Part shown: piece by piece, positions 25,412-34,192 of the stretch
Layout of the letters: each line of letters opens with the position of its first letter
Numbering within the stretch: the first letter of the stretch is position 1
NCBI RefSeq assembly: GCF_032191775.1
Contig: NZ_CP132507.1
Span: 1,327,001 to 1,391,000, forward strand
Source of the DNA: Rhodoferax mekongensis
GTDB lineage: Bacteria > Pseudomonadota > Gammaproteobacteria > Burkholderiales > Burkholderiaceae_C
Length of the DNA stretch: 64,000 bases
Direction of reading: 5' to 3'
Translations under genes and position numbers: made by a program
The notes under the pieces: generated by a model
The model's input: the letters and a program-made list of their open reading frames with translations, nothing else
What the model was told of the DNA's origin: nothing
Database searches by the model: none

Positions 25412-26370
25412 ACGACGCAGTACTCCATATTTATCTGGTGCTCACGCCCAATGTGCTGATGCTGGACTATGCCGGTCCGGCGGAGGCCCTGCGCATGGCG
25501 CGCGACATGGGGGCACCTATCGTTCTGCATGCCTGTGGCCCGCAGAATGACATCCCGACCTCTCTGGGGACGGGCCTGTCCGGGCTGGAGGCGCTACCCG
25601 CCACACTGCCAGCGTGCAGCCTGATCTTGGTGGTGGGCAACAGCAACGAGGTGGTGGACTACGCCACCCCCGAGGCCCGCTCCGTGGTGCAGTGGCTGCG
25701 CGCCGTACCCCAAGCGGGCACACGCATGGCCAGCATCTGCTCGGGGGCCTTGTTGCTGGCGCAAGCCGGCTGTCTGGATGGGCGGCAATGCACCACCCAC
25801 CACACCCTGATTGCCGATTTGCAGGCGCTGGCCCCCAGCGCGCAGGTGGTGTCTGACCGCATCTTTGTGGACGATGGCGGCGTGCTTACCAGTGCGGGCA
25901 TCACCACCGGTATTGACCTTGCGCTGTACTTGATTGAACAGGAGGCTGGCGCAGAGCTGGCGGCGCGCGTGGCCCGCCGCTTGGTGATGTACCAGCGCCG
26001 CGGCACCCACGACCCCCAAATGTCACCCTGGCTGGCACACCGCAACCACATGCACCCTGCGGTCCACCGCGCGCAAGACGCCATGGCCCGGGAGCCCCAG
26101 CGCAACTGGACCTTGGCTGATCTGGCCGACGTGGCCTGCGTCAGCCCGCGTCACCTGACCCGCCTCTTTGCGCAGCACACCGGCATCAGTGTGGTGGTGT
26201 ATCAGCAGCAATTGCGCATTGCCCGCGCCAAAGACTTGCTGGCACGTCAGGGCCTGTCGGTGGAGCGGGTGGCCGAGGCTTGTGGTTTTGCGTCGGCACG
26301 TGACCTGCGTCGCGTGTGGCGGAAATACGAGGCGGGTTCTCCGGTCACAGCACGGAGCGTGTTTCAATAG
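25408..26370 (+). CDS. GlxA-family AraC-type transcriptional regulator
   Basis: A 320-residue regulator with an N-terminal DJ-1/PfpI (class I amidotransferase-like) domain, residues about 8-190, and a C-terminal AraC double helix-turn-helix, residues about 225-315 (NWTLADLADVACVSPRHLTRLF and the second helix QGLSVERVAEACGFASARDL, quoted in parts as LADVACVSPRHLTRLF and VERVAEACGFASARDL). The nucleophile elbow ASICSGALLLAQAGCL keeps its Cys. It likely senses a metabolite and controls the neighbouring exporters. The ATG at 25408 overlaps the exporter's stop. Confidence 0.9.
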   Translation: MNDAVLHIYLVLTPNVLMLDYAGPAEALRMARDMGAPIVLHACGPQNDIPTSLGTGLSGLEALPATLPACSLILVVGNSNEVVDYATPEARSVVQWLRAVPQAGTRMASICSGALLLAQAGCLDGRQCTTHHTLIADLQALAPSAQVVSDRIFVDDGGVLTSAGITTGIDLALYLIEQEAGAELAARVARRLVMYQRRGTHDPQMSPWLAHRNHMHPAVHRAQDAMAREPQRNWTLADLADVACVSPRHLTRLFAQHTGISVVVYQQQLRIARAKDLLARQGLSVERVAEACGFASARDLRRVWRKYEAGSPVTARSVFQ

Positions 26371-26395
26371 CAGCCTGTATCTGCCTGCTGCACCC

Positions 26396-27628
26396 ATGAC
26401 CCCCGAAGCCCAAAAACTCTGGCGCGCCCCGCAATGGGCGTTCTCCATCCTGCTCGCCTTGCTGGGCATGTTGGGGCCGTTCTCCATTGATACGTACCTG
26501 CCTGCGTTTGCCGGCATCAGCCAGTCGCTGGGGGCCACGCCGGTGCAGATGCAGCAAACGCTGTCGGCCTACCTGTTCGGCTTCGCCTTCATGGCGCTGT
26601 TCCATGGTTCCATTTCCGACAGCTTCGGCCGGCGCCCGGTGGTGCTGTGGGGGCTGGCAGCGTTCACCATTGCCTCGGTGGGGTGTGCGCTGTCGCAGAC
26701 CATAGGCCAGCTCATTTTCTTCCGGGCCATGCAGGGCTTGTGCACCGGTGCGGGCATTGTGATTTCGCGCGCGGTCATTCGTGATGTGTACCCGCCGTCG
26801 CAAGCGCAAAAGGTCATGAGCCAGGTCACCATCTTCTTCGGGGTGGCGCCTGCGATCGCACCTATGGTGGGCGGTTGGTTGCTGATTCACGCCAGCTGGC
26901 ACGGCATCTTCTGGTTCCTGGCCGCAGTCGGCGTTGCGCTGTGGACGTCCAACTATTTCCTGCTGCCAGAAACCTTGCCACCGGCACAGCGCCAGCACTT
27001 CCATGTCAAAAACCTGTTGGCTGGCTATTGGAAGCTGGGCTCCGACCCGCGCTTCTTGTTGCTGGCGCTGGCCAGCGGAATACCGTTCAACGGCATGTTT
27101 TTGTACGTGCTGAGTGCGCCTGTGTTTCTGGGCGAACACCTGGGGCTGCAGCCCCAGCAGTTCTTCTGGTTTTTTGTGCTCACTATCGGCGGCATCATGG
27201 GCGGCGCGTTTGTGAGCGGCCGGGTGGCCGGCAAGATCAGCCCGAAGCGCCAGATCCGTAACGGCTTTTCCATCATGCTCACCATTGGCGTCCTCAACCT
27301 TCTGGCCAATCTGCTGTTCAAGGCACATGTGAGCTGGGCGCTATTTCCCATTGCCATCTTCGCTTTCGGTTGGGCGCTCATGGTGCCGGTGGTGACCTTG
27401 TTGGTGCTGGACCTGCACCCGGATCGCCGGGGCATGGCGTCGAGTTTGCAGATGTTTGTGGGCTCTACGGCCAACGGCATCGTGGCCGGGGTGGTGTCGC
27501 CTCTGGTCATGCATTCCACCATCGGCTTGGCCAGTGCCTCGGTGCTGATGATGTGCGTGGGCCTGTGCTCCTGGGTGTTCATTCGCAGCCGCTGGCCCGA
27601 GATCGGACGGCGCGTGGAGGAGCTGTGA
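26396..27628 (+). CDS. Bcr/CflA family multidrug MFS exporter
   Basis: A 410-residue, 12-helix major facilitator. The N-terminal signature GPFSIDTYLPAFAGI, the motif A segment DSFGRRPVVLWGL and the FFRAMQGLCTGAGIVISRAV-type motif (RAMQGLCTGAGIVISRA) are those of the Bcr/CflA drug-proton antiporters. The ATG at 26396 starts just before the first helix. It follows the regulator by 25 bases and its stop overlaps the NlpC gene start by one base (TGATG). Confidence 0.9.
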   Translation: MTPEAQKLWRAPQWAFSILLALLGMLGPFSIDTYLPAFAGISQSLGATPVQMQQTLSAYLFGFAFMALFHGSISDSFGRRPVVLWGLAAFTIASVGCALSQTIGQLIFFRAMQGLCTGAGIVISRAVIRDVYPPSQAQKVMSQVTIFFGVAPAIAPMVGGWLLIHASWHGIFWFLAAVGVALWTSNYFLLPETLPPAQRQHFHVKNLLAGYWKLGSDPRFLLLALASGIPFNGMFLYVLSAPVFLGEHLGLQPQQFFWFFVLTIGGIMGGAFVSGRVAGKISPKRQIRNGFSIMLTIGVLNLLANLLFKAHVSWALFPIAIFAFGWALMVPVVTLLVLDLHPDRRGMASSLQMFVGSTANGIVAGVVSPLVMHSTIGLASASVLMMCVGLCSWVFIRSRWPEIGRRVEEL

Positions 27629-28119
27629 TGCGCACACTGTGGGGTTTGCTGCTTGCCAGCACAGTGATGGTGTTGGTGGGTTGTTCCAGTGCGCCTACGA
27701 CACCCTCAGCGCCCGCAGCAGCACCGCAATCTGCTGCCCGTTTGACCGTGGAGCAAGCCAATGACGTCACCGTCATGGCCATCGGCCTCGTGGGCACGCC
27801 TTATCGCTACGGCGGCAACACGCCCGCCAGCGGCTTTGATTGCAGTGGCCTGATCGGTTATGTCTACAAACAACGCGCCGGTGTCGTGGCGCCGCGTACC
27901 ACCGGCGGCCTGATCGATTGGGGCACCAGCATCCCCGAGCCCAGCCTGCGCACGGGTGATTTGGTCGTCTTCGTGCAAAACGGCCGTGCCAACCATGCCG
28001 GCATCTACGTGGGTGAGGGCCGCTTTGTGCACGCGCCGTCTACCGGCGGCACGGTGCGGCTGGATAGCTTGAATTCGTCGTACTGGGCCAAGCAGCAGGT
28101 GAGTTACCGCAGGCCGTGA
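27628..28119 (+). CDS. NlpC/P60 family murein endopeptidase lipoprotein
   Basis: A 163-residue lipoprotein (lipobox VLVGC, Cys about residue 19) with a low-complexity Ala/Pro linker and an NlpC/P60 domain. The catalytic Cys is in GFDCSGLIGYVY, the His in RANHAGIYVG and the third polar residue in RFVHAPSTGG. It is related to MepS/Spr and YafL-type enzymes that cut D-Glu-DAP crosslinks in peptidoglycan. Start and stop overlaps place it at the end of the exporter operon, though the functional link is unclear. Confidence 0.9.
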   Translation: MRTLWGLLLASTVMVLVGCSSAPTTPSAPAAAPQSAARLTVEQANDVTVMAIGLVGTPYRYGGNTPASGFDCSGLIGYVYKQRAGVVAPRTTGGLIDWGTSIPEPSLRTGDLVVFVQNGRANHAGIYVGEGRFVHAPSTGGTVRLDSLNSSYWAKQQVSYRRP

Positions 28120-28137
28120 GAGGCGATCTGATTTCTT

Positions 28138-28302
28138 CTACATCTTCCGGAAGTAGGCGAATAGACCATATGCAATCGCGATGATCGCCGCGGTGAAGCG
28201 ATAAAAGTCGCCGGGACCATCTCCGACGACTCCGTCACTGAATTCAGCAAAAACCAGTATGAAGCAGACGAGTAGTACAACAAAAACAGTGAGAAGGCGC
28301 AT
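28138..28302 (-). CDS. Small two-helix membrane protein (54 aa), hypothetical
   Basis: This 54-residue frame starts at an ATG (28300-28302) with a GGAG about 13 bases upstream. It encodes a first helix (LLTVFVVLLVCFILVFAEF), a short acidic Gly/Asp loop and a second hydrophobic stretch ending AYFRKM. Local GC is lower than in neighbouring genes. I do not recognise a family. It lies directly downstream of a truncated flavin reductase, in a patch that looks rearranged. It may be real or fortuitous. Confidence 0.45.
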   Translation of the reverse strand: MRLLTVFVVLLVCFILVFAEFSDGVVGDGPGDFYRFTAAIIAIAYGLFAYFRKM

Positions 28303-28341
28303 GAAACGTATGGTGCTCCGTTAGGAAGGAATGTCTGCGAG

Positions 28342-28527
28342 TTAGGCCTTGTCGATGACCACTGTCACCTTGGGAGGTTGGAAGTCCAGTGGCATGGACC
28401 AGGCGGCGGCCATCACGTTGTGTTCGCCAGCGTGCGCGGATGACACCAACACCGTGGGGCCATGGTTCAGCAGGCGGTACGCCTTGTTCGGCGGGACGGG
28501 GGAGCAGAAGTCGGGCAGGGTGTTCAT
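28342..28527 (-). pseudogene. Truncated flavin reductase family gene
   Basis: The 61 residues read as the N-terminus of a DIM6/NTAB flavin reductase-like protein: FCSPVPPNKAYRLLNHGPTV followed by HNVMAAAWSMPLDFQPPKV and ending VIDKA. Intact members continue for about another 130 residues with the FMN-binding domain, so a stop here removes most of the flavin site. The missing part was not found in another frame downstream. It starts 13 bases after the HD-hydrolase stop on the same strand. Confidence 0.7.
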
Positions 28528-28539
28528 GGAGGTGTGTGG

Positions 28540-29169
28540 TTAAGCCACCGCCCGCGCCAGATTCGCCCGCGCACGGACCTCTAGCGCGGCGTGGAAATGG
28601 TCGGAGCCATAAATGCGGGGCCGGTCGGCAAACGACTGCAACACCTCTTTGCGCTTGGTGCGGAACAGGTCCTCGGGCACGAAGGCATATTCCGCGCGGA
28701 TCTGTTGCTCGTATTGGGCAAATCGCTGCACGTCGGCGCCCAGGATGGAGAGGTCAATGTCCACCAGCAACTGCGCATCGCCCGCGGCGGGCACGCTGGT
28801 GTGGCGGGTGGCCATTACCAACTCGTAGACGCGCTCTGCCACCTCGACCTGCACACCGGCGGTGGTGAGTGCATTCCGCGCCCAGGCGGCACTTTGGGCC
28901 TCGTTGTCGTGGCGCTGCACGTCATACACCGCGTCGTGAAACCAAAGTGCCAGCGCCACCTCGGCAGGCCGCTGTGCCAGATGCCGCACGGCTTCAAACC
29001 CTTGCAGGCATTCGGCCAGATGCTGGGTGCTGTGGTAGTGCCGGTGCGGCTCGGAGTAGGCGGCCAACAGAGCGTCGCACAACACGGTGCCGTCGGTGCG
29101 CGCGCCGGCATCGTGCCAGGCCGATGCAAACAGGGGTTTCAGGGCGGCCAAAGACGGTGCGGTGTTCAT
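28540..29169 (-). CDS. Predicted HD-superfamily metal-dependent phosphohydrolase
   Basis: A 209-residue protein like the COG4339 group. The metal ligands appear as HYHSTQHLAECL (near residue 45) and LWFHDAVYD (near residue 77), with a later MATRHTS histidine. HD proteins hydrolyse phosphoester bonds of nucleotides or related molecules; the substrate is unknown. The ATG at 29167-29169 was taken because upstream residues are not conserved. The gene is divergent from imuA, so the LexA box lies between them. Confidence 0.82.
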   Translation of the reverse strand: MNTAPSLAALKPLFASAWHDAGARTDGTVLCDALLAAYSEPHRHYHSTQHLAECLQGFEAVRHLAQRPAEVALALWFHDAVYDVQRHDNEAQSAAWARNALTTAGVQVEVAERVYELVMATRHTSVPAAGDAQLLVDIDLSILGADVQRFAQYEQQIRAEYAFVPEDLFRTKRKEVLQSFADRPRIYGSDHFHAALEVRARANLARAVA

Positions 29170-29263
29170 GGCAGGCACTCTAGCAAAACCGGCCAAGCCG
29201 CCAGCGCCCGCCAGGCCTGCAAACCCTGTTCTTGATTTTGATAGCAGGGGTCTTTTCCATATA

Positions 29264-29279
29264 CTGTTTAAAAATACAG
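29264..29279. promoter_or_regulatory. LexA (SOS) box of imuA-imuB
   Basis: CTGT-N8-ACAG with an A/T-rich spacer, inside a longer near-palindrome (ACTGT...ACAGT). It lies 21 bases before the imuA ATG and matches the LexA operator known for beta- and gammaproteobacteria. A partial copy of the dispersed repeat's left end (GCTATCAAAA on the minus strand) lies about 20 bases upstream. Confidence 0.9.
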
Positions 29280-29300
29280 TAATTTGTCAAAGCCCTTGCC

Positions 29301-30302
29301 ATGACTAGCGCTGCGCGCCATTCCACTACCTCTGCCACCGGTGTGCCGGACCCTCAGGACATCCACGCCGGTGTTTGGCACGCGCACACTCTGGCGAGCC
29401 CGGTGCAGTCGGTGCAGGCCACAGGGGATGCCTTGTTGGATGCGCATTTGCCCGGCGGCGGTTGGCCGGTGGGTGCCTTGGTGGAGCTGCTGCAACCCGC
29501 CGGTGCGCACAGCGAGTGGCGTCTGTTGCTGCCTGCGCTGGCGGCGTGCGGGCGTGGCCCGGTGGTGATGGTGGGGCCGCCGCAGCTGCCGTTTGCGCCG
29601 GCGCTCTCCCGGCTGGGCTTGTGCTCGGGGCGGCTGCTGTCGGTGCTGGCGTCGGTCACGGCAGGGGCGAGCACGCGCGTCAAAGATGAAGCGAGCGGTC
29701 GCCTCTGGGCTACCGAGCAGCTGCTGCGTTGCGCCGAGGTGGACGCCGTGCTGGCCTGGTTACCGCAGGCCCGGGGCGACCAGCTGCGTCGCCTGCACCT
29801 GGCTGCGGCTGAGCACCACAAGCTGCTGTTTGTGATGCGGCCGGACCGGGCGCGCAGTGATGCATCACCCGCCGTGTTGCGCCTCTTGGTGCAGCCAATA
29901 GCCCGCGCCCGGCATCCGCTGCAAGGGCTGTTGCTGGACGGGCTGGAGGTCGACATCCTCAAGCGGCGCGGCCCGCCTTTGGCAGAGCCCTTGCATTTGC
30001 AGGCACGCAGCCCGCGTTTGGGTTTGTTACTGGCCGCCAACCGTGCCTTGACAGAGGGCATGGAGCAGAACGGCGCGTCAGCGTGGAGCATGTTGTCTGC
30101 CACGCCGTTGGATACACAGGCCGCGCGCGCTGCATTTCAGCAGCAGGCGCTGGGCGGCGTGGAGAGCCAGGCGTTCCCGTGGCCGCCGCTGCCGCCCGCG
30201 CAGGGCGAGCTGGCCGTGGCGGCGCGCGGTAGGGCCGATGCGGTTGGGCTTATGGAAGCGGAGGCGGGCCATGCACTGGATCGCACTGCGGCCGTCGCCT
30301 GA
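29301..30302 (+). CDS. imuA: SOS translesion synthesis protein ImuA
   Basis: A 333-residue ImuA (SulA/RecA-like) protein. The region LPGGGWPVGALVELLQPAG resembles the RecA N-domain and the LPGGGWPxGALVEL pattern is typical of ImuA. ImuA works with ImuB and DnaE2 in SOS-induced mutagenesis, probably by interaction with RecA and ImuB. A LexA box lies 21 bases upstream. The 3' end overlaps imuB by 32 bases, which points to coupled translation. The dnaE2 gene, normally next in this operon, is 8.6 kb away. Confidence 0.92.
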   Translation: MTSAARHSTTSATGVPDPQDIHAGVWHAHTLASPVQSVQATGDALLDAHLPGGGWPVGALVELLQPAGAHSEWRLLLPALAACGRGPVVMVGPPQLPFAPALSRLGLCSGRLLSVLASVTAGASTRVKDEASGRLWATEQLLRCAEVDAVLAWLPQARGDQLRRLHLAAAEHHKLLFVMRPDRARSDASPAVLRLLVQPIARARHPLQGLLLDGLEVDILKRRGPPLAEPLHLQARSPRLGLLLAANRALTEGMEQNGASAWSMLSATPLDTQAARAAFQQQALGGVESQAFPWPPLPPAQGELAVAARGRADAVGLMEAEAGHALDRTAAVA

Positions 30303-31683
30303 TGCAGCGGCCGCCCCGACCGAGCCTGCGCTGGTGGATGCTTCCACCGCGCTGGCATGGTGGGCCCTGCGTTTCACGCCGCTGGTGGCCCGCGTGGGCG
30401 AAGCACTGGTGCTGGAGGTGTCTGCCAGCGAGCGCCTGTTCGGCGGGCGCACCGCCTTGCTGCAGCAACTTTTAGAGCCAAACAGGCCGCTAGCACAGGT
30501 GGAATATGCGCAAGGCGCTACTTCTTTGATAGCGCTGGCGGCGCTGCAGGTGCACACCTGCCGGGTGGGGCAGGCCGCGCCGGTGCGTGGGGTGCTGCCC
30601 GATGCCTTGCCGGTGCACACCCTGGCGGCGGCCCAGGCCCACCTGCCCACGCTGGCCCGCTTGGGCGTGCGCACCTGGGGGCAGCTACGGGCCCTGCCGC
30701 GCGGGGGCGTGGTGCGGCGCTTTGGGGCCGAGGTGGTGGACGCGCTGGACCGCGCCTATGGCCAGCGCCCCGAGGTCTACCCCTGGCTTACGCTGCCCGA
30801 TGTGTTTGACGCCCCGCTGGAGCTGGCGGCGAGTGTGGATGCAGCGCCGGCCTTGTTGTTCGGCGCGCGCCGCCTGCTGGCGCAGCTGCTGGTGTGGTTG
30901 CGCGCCCGCCAGTCCGGGGTGCTGGCGCTGGAGCTGCTGTGGGAGCTGGATGCGCGCCGCGCCAACACCCGCCATGTGGACGCCCACCACCAGGGCGGCC
31001 AGCAAGGCCGATTGGAGCTACGCACCGCCGAGGCCACGCAGGACATGAGCCACCTGCAGCGCATCTTGGGTGAGCATCTGGCCCGCGTGACCTTGCCTGC
31101 GCCGGTGCTGTACCTGCGCCTGCGCAGCCTGCAGACCCAGCCGCTGGGCGGCGAGAGCCACAGCCTGCTGCCTGAAGATGTGCGAAAGGGCGACAGCCTG
31201 CACCAGACCCTGGAGCGCTTGGCCGCCCGGCTGGGCGCGCACAGCGTGCAATGCGCCACTCCCCAGGCCGACCACCGGCCCGAACACATGCAGCGCTGGC
31301 AGCCGTGGCGGGCGGATGCTGCACGCAAGGAAAACCAAGGTGCTATGAAATCAGGAGCTGCTCGCGCACATTCCATAGGCGCTAGAGGCCCAAAAGACTC
31401 TGAATCAGAGCGTGATGTGCTGCCCGCGGCAGACCTGTATCCCACCTGGCTGTTGCCGGTGCCGCAGCGTTTGGTGGTGCGCCAAAGCATTCCCCACTAC
31501 CACGGCGAACTCACGCTACTGGCAGGCCCGCAGCGTCTGGAGACGGGCTGGCTCGAAGGTGAGCCCGCCTTGCGCGACTACTACATGGCCCGCAGCCCGC
31601 AGGCGGGGCTGGTGTGGGTGTACTGCGAGCGGCTGGAGGCGGCAGAGGATGCTGCCTGGTTTTTGCACGGGCTCTTCGCGTAG
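30271..31683 (+). CDS. imuB: Y-family DNA polymerase-like protein ImuB
   Basis: A 470-residue Y-family polymerase relative. The palm-like start MHWIALRPSP, LVLEVSASERLFGG and the helix-hairpin-helix region (LARLGVRTWGQLRALPRGGVVRRFG, quoted as TWGQLRALPRGGV) are those of ImuB, which lacks polymerase activity but bridges DnaE2 to the beta clamp. It ends in WFLHGLFA, as usual. Two stretches are unlike the family: residues about 72-88 and 358-374, each encoded by a copy of the dispersed repeat in opposite orientations. The frame stays open through both. Confidence 0.92.
   Translation: MHWIALRPSPDAAAAPTEPALVDASTALAWWALRFTPLVARVGEALVLEVSASERLFGGRTALLQQLLEPNRPLAQVEYAQGATSLIALAALQVHTCRVGQAAPVRGVLPDALPVHTLAAAQAHLPTLARLGVRTWGQLRALPRGGVVRRFGAEVVDALDRAYGQRPEVYPWLTLPDVFDAPLELAASVDAAPALLFGARRLLAQLLVWLRARQSGVLALELLWELDARRANTRHVDAHHQGGQQGRLELRTAEATQDMSHLQRILGEHLARVTLPAPVLYLRLRSLQTQPLGGESHSLLPEDVRKGDSLHQTLERLAARLGAHSVQCATPQADHRPEHMQRWQPWRADAARKENQGAMKSGAARAHSIGARGPKDSESERDVLPAADLYPTWLLPVPQRLVVRQSIPHYHGELTLLAGPQRLETGWLEGEPALRDYYMARSPQAGLVWVYCERLEAAEDAAWFLHGLFA
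30484..30533 (-). repeat. Dispersed repeat copy inside imuB (antisense)
   Basis: On the minus strand it starts GCTATCAAAG, carries CTTGCGCATATTCCAC and ends GTGCTAGCGGC. The gene's frame through it reads PLAQVEYAQGATSLIA, which shares the pattern L-A-x-x-E-Y-A-Q-x-A with the antisense copy in the Kef gene, so both are read in the same relative frame. Confidence 0.8.
31342..31390 (+). repeat. Dispersed repeat copy inside imuB (sense)
   Basis: It starts GCTATGAAAT, carries AGCTGCTCGCGCACATTCC and ends GGCGCTAGAGGC. It reads AMKSGAARAHSIGARG in the imuB frame and lies in the variable linker before the C-terminal conserved block. Confidence 0.85.
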
Positions 31684-31715
31684 TAGCCCGTGCCCTCAGC
31701 GTCACTTGATGCCGC

Positions 31716-33377
31716 TTAGTGCACCACCATCAAGGTGAAGGGGTACACATAGGCCTGCAGTGTCACGAAGATGCCGACCAGGCACGCCAGCGCAATCGAG
31801 TGAAAGAACACAAAGCGCAGGATGTCGCCTTCGTGGTTAAACCACTTGGTAGCTGTCGATGCGACCACGATGCTTTGTGCGTCAATCATCTTGCCCATCA
31901 CACCGCCCGACGAGTTGGCCGCACCCATGAGGTTGGCGGACAAGCCCAGTTGTTCTGCAGCCACTTTTTGCATGCCGCCGAAGAGCACGTTGGAAGCCGT
32001 GTCTGAGCCGGTCATGGCCACGCCGATCCAGCCCATCAGGGTACCGAAGAAGGGGTAGAACACACCGGTGTTGGCAAAGGCCAGGCCCAGCGTGGTATCG
32101 GTGCCGGAGTAGCGGGTCAAGGTGCCCAGGGCCAGCATCAACACAATGGTCAAGAGCGAGTAGCGCACCAGCCAGAGCGTGCGGCCGAAGGTGAGCACGA
32201 TTTCCAGCGGCTTGTACTTCATGAAGAAGGCGCCCACGATGGCCGACAGCAAAATGCCGGTGCCGGTGGAAGACAGCAGGTTCAGGGTGTAGACCGCACC
32301 TTCCTTGGTGGGCTGGGTGACCACGGGTGGCACTTTTTCAATCAGGTTGTGCAGTCCGGCCATGGGGAAGGCGGGGGCAAACAGGCTGTTGAGCCAAGCC
32401 TTGACCGGGGGCAGGCCCCACACAAACACAAAAATCGTCAGGATCAGCCAAGGTGTCCATGCGCTGACCAGTGCCGCCTTGGAGTGACGCACCATGGCGG
32501 CAGCGGGTTTGGCTTCACCGCCATCGTGCTCATGACCTCTGAGCGAGGTGGAGCGCCAGATTTTCTTGGGCTGCCATACGCGCAGGAATAACACCAGCGA
32601 CACCATGGACACGATGGCTGCAATGATGTCCACAAGCTCCGGTCCGATGAAGTTGGACACCAGATACTGCGGAATCGCAAACGACAGGCCTGTCACCAGA
32701 ATGGCGGGCCAGATCTCGGTCATCGCTTTGCGCCCGGCAAAGGCCCAGATCAACCAGAACGGCACCATCAACGAGAACAGCGGCAGTTGGCGGCCGATCA
32801 TGGCAGTCACTTCCATCAGGTCGTAGCCGTGCACTTTGGCCAGCGTGATCACCGGTGTGCCCAGCGCGCCGAAGGCCACAGGCGCGGTGTTTGCAATCAG
32901 TGACAGGCCCGAGGCGGCCAGCGGCGAAAAGCCCAGGCCGATCAAGATGCCTGCCGTCACCGCTACCGGGGTGCCGAAGCCCGCTGCACCTTCAAAGAAG
33001 GCACCGAAGCAAAAGGCAATCAGCAGCAGTTGCAGGCGCCGGTCTTCGGTGATGCCCGAGAGCGAGTCCTGCAGCACTTTGAAGCTGCCGTTCTGCTCGG
33101 CGAGCTGCTGCAGGAAGATGATGTTGAGCACGATCCAGCCGATGGGCAGAAGGCCGGTGAAGCCACCCAGTAGGGCTGCTTTGCCTGCCATTTCAGCCGG
33201 CATGCCGTAGCCGAGCACGGCAATGGCCAATGCGCTGAGTAGGCCCAGGCCAGCCGCAATGTGTGCCTTGATATGTAAAAAGCCCAGGCACACCAGCATC
33301 ACCACCACTGGCACGGCGGCCAGCAAGGTGGAGATGATCATGTTGCCAAAGGGGTTGTAAATTTGTTGCCAGACCAT
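31716..33377 (-). CDS. lctP: L-lactate permease
   Basis: A 553-residue LctP/LldP family transporter with about 14 membrane segments. FEGAAGFGTPVAVTAGILIG, quoted as GAAGFGTPVAVTAG, and the C-terminal TGSDTASNVLFGGMQKVAA are family signatures. It imports lactate or glycolate with protons. The ATG at 33375-33377 was chosen because the upstream 40 residues are not family-like. No lactate dehydrogenase gene is nearby. About 210 bases before its start hold its promoter region; only a short imperfect hairpin near 33512-33530 was noticed there. Confidence 0.93.
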   Translation of the reverse strand: MVWQQIYNPFGNMIISTLLAAVPVVVMLVCLGFLHIKAHIAAGLGLLSALAIAVLGYGMPAEMAGKAALLGGFTGLLPIGWIVLNIIFLQQLAEQNGSFKVLQDSLSGITEDRRLQLLLIAFCFGAFFEGAAGFGTPVAVTAGILIGLGFSPLAASGLSLIANTAPVAFGALGTPVITLAKVHGYDLMEVTAMIGRQLPLFSLMVPFWLIWAFAGRKAMTEIWPAILVTGLSFAIPQYLVSNFIGPELVDIIAAIVSMVSLVLFLRVWQPKKIWRSTSLRGHEHDGGEAKPAAAMVRHSKAALVSAWTPWLILTIFVFVWGLPPVKAWLNSLFAPAFPMAGLHNLIEKVPPVVTQPTKEGAVYTLNLLSSTGTGILLSAIVGAFFMKYKPLEIVLTFGRTLWLVRYSLLTIVLMLALGTLTRYSGTDTTLGLAFANTGVFYPFFGTLMGWIGVAMTGSDTASNVLFGGMQKVAAEQLGLSANLMGAANSSGGVMGKMIDAQSIVVASTATKWFNHEGDILRFVFFHSIALACLVGIFVTLQAYVYPFTLMVVH

Positions 33378-33586
33378 GTGTGTCTCCGAAGTACTTTTGA
33401 ATGCAGAAGCACACCGCCTGAAAATGGGGCTGTTTGTGCAGTGCGGCAAATGTAAGAAGCTCACACGCGGCTTGGCGTGAAAAGAATTTTTCGGCACTGT
33501 GAAAATAAATCCCCTCCTTGGTGAAGGGGCAAAGGGACGGGTCTCGCAGTCAGCAATCCGCCAGCTTCAGCGGCCCGGCGCGCGGC

Positions 33587-34117
33587 TCAGCCCCGGTACA
33601 CATGCCAGCCGTCAAAGTCACCTTTGCTGAGTGGCACGCCGTGCTGGCGCAGTAGCGCGTAGACCATGCTGAGGTGGAAAAAGAAGTTGGGCAGCGCGTA
33701 CTGCTGCAAAAAGGTGCTGCCATCCAGCGCCACAGTTGTTTCGCCGGCCGGGTCGTGAATGGTGCGTTTAGCGGCTGCGACAAAGTCCTCAGGCTGTAGC
33801 GTGCGCAGGAATGCTTGTGCTGCCTCCACCCGCGCCTGCAGGCGGGCCAGGCTTTCATGGTGTTCTCCAAAATGTGGCACGGGCTGGCCGGCCAGTGGAG
33901 CACACGCCCGGAACACAAAGTTCACCGCAATCTCTACCTGCACGCCCAGTGGCAGCATGTCGGGCGCTATGCGGGCCTGCAGCAGCGCCGCTTCCGGGGT
34001 ACCTTGCAGTGCGCAGTGTGCGGCGGCCTTTGCCAGCAAGCCCTGCAGCTGAAGGAGGTAGCGGGCGAACACCGGCACGCTGGCATCGAATAATGAACAG
34101 GCAGCCATGCGTGCCAT
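33587..34117 (-). CDS. DUF1993 family protein
   Basis: A 176-residue DUF1993 protein. FDASVPVFARYLLQLQGLL at the N-terminus and LPNFFFHLSMVYALLRQHGV near the C-terminus, with the closing GDFDGW, identify it. The fold is a DinB-like helical bundle with unknown function. Starts at 34117 and at 34108 are both possible. A bidirectional terminator lies just upstream and separates it from the PEP-CTERM gene. Confidence 0.85.
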   Translation of the reverse strand: MARMAACSLFDASVPVFARYLLQLQGLLAKAAAHCALQGTPEAALLQARIAPDMLPLGVQVEIAVNFVFRACAPLAGQPVPHFGEHHESLARLQARVEAAQAFLRTLQPEDFVAAAKRTIHDPAGETTVALDGSTFLQQYALPNFFFHLSMVYALLRQHGVPLSKGDFDGWHVYRG

Positions 34118-34144
34118 CCTACCTCGTGGGTTAACGCATTAAAT

Positions 34145-34168
34145 AAAAAAGGCCCCGAAGGGCCTTTT
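34145..34168. terminator. Bidirectional intrinsic terminator
   Basis: A 9-bp stem AAAAGGCCC/GGGCCTTTT with a CGAA loop, flanked by further A residues. It lies 24 bases after the stop of the PEP-CTERM gene on the minus strand. Confidence 0.88.
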
Positions 34169-34192
34169 GTCGGTTGTCTCGAGGACAAACGC

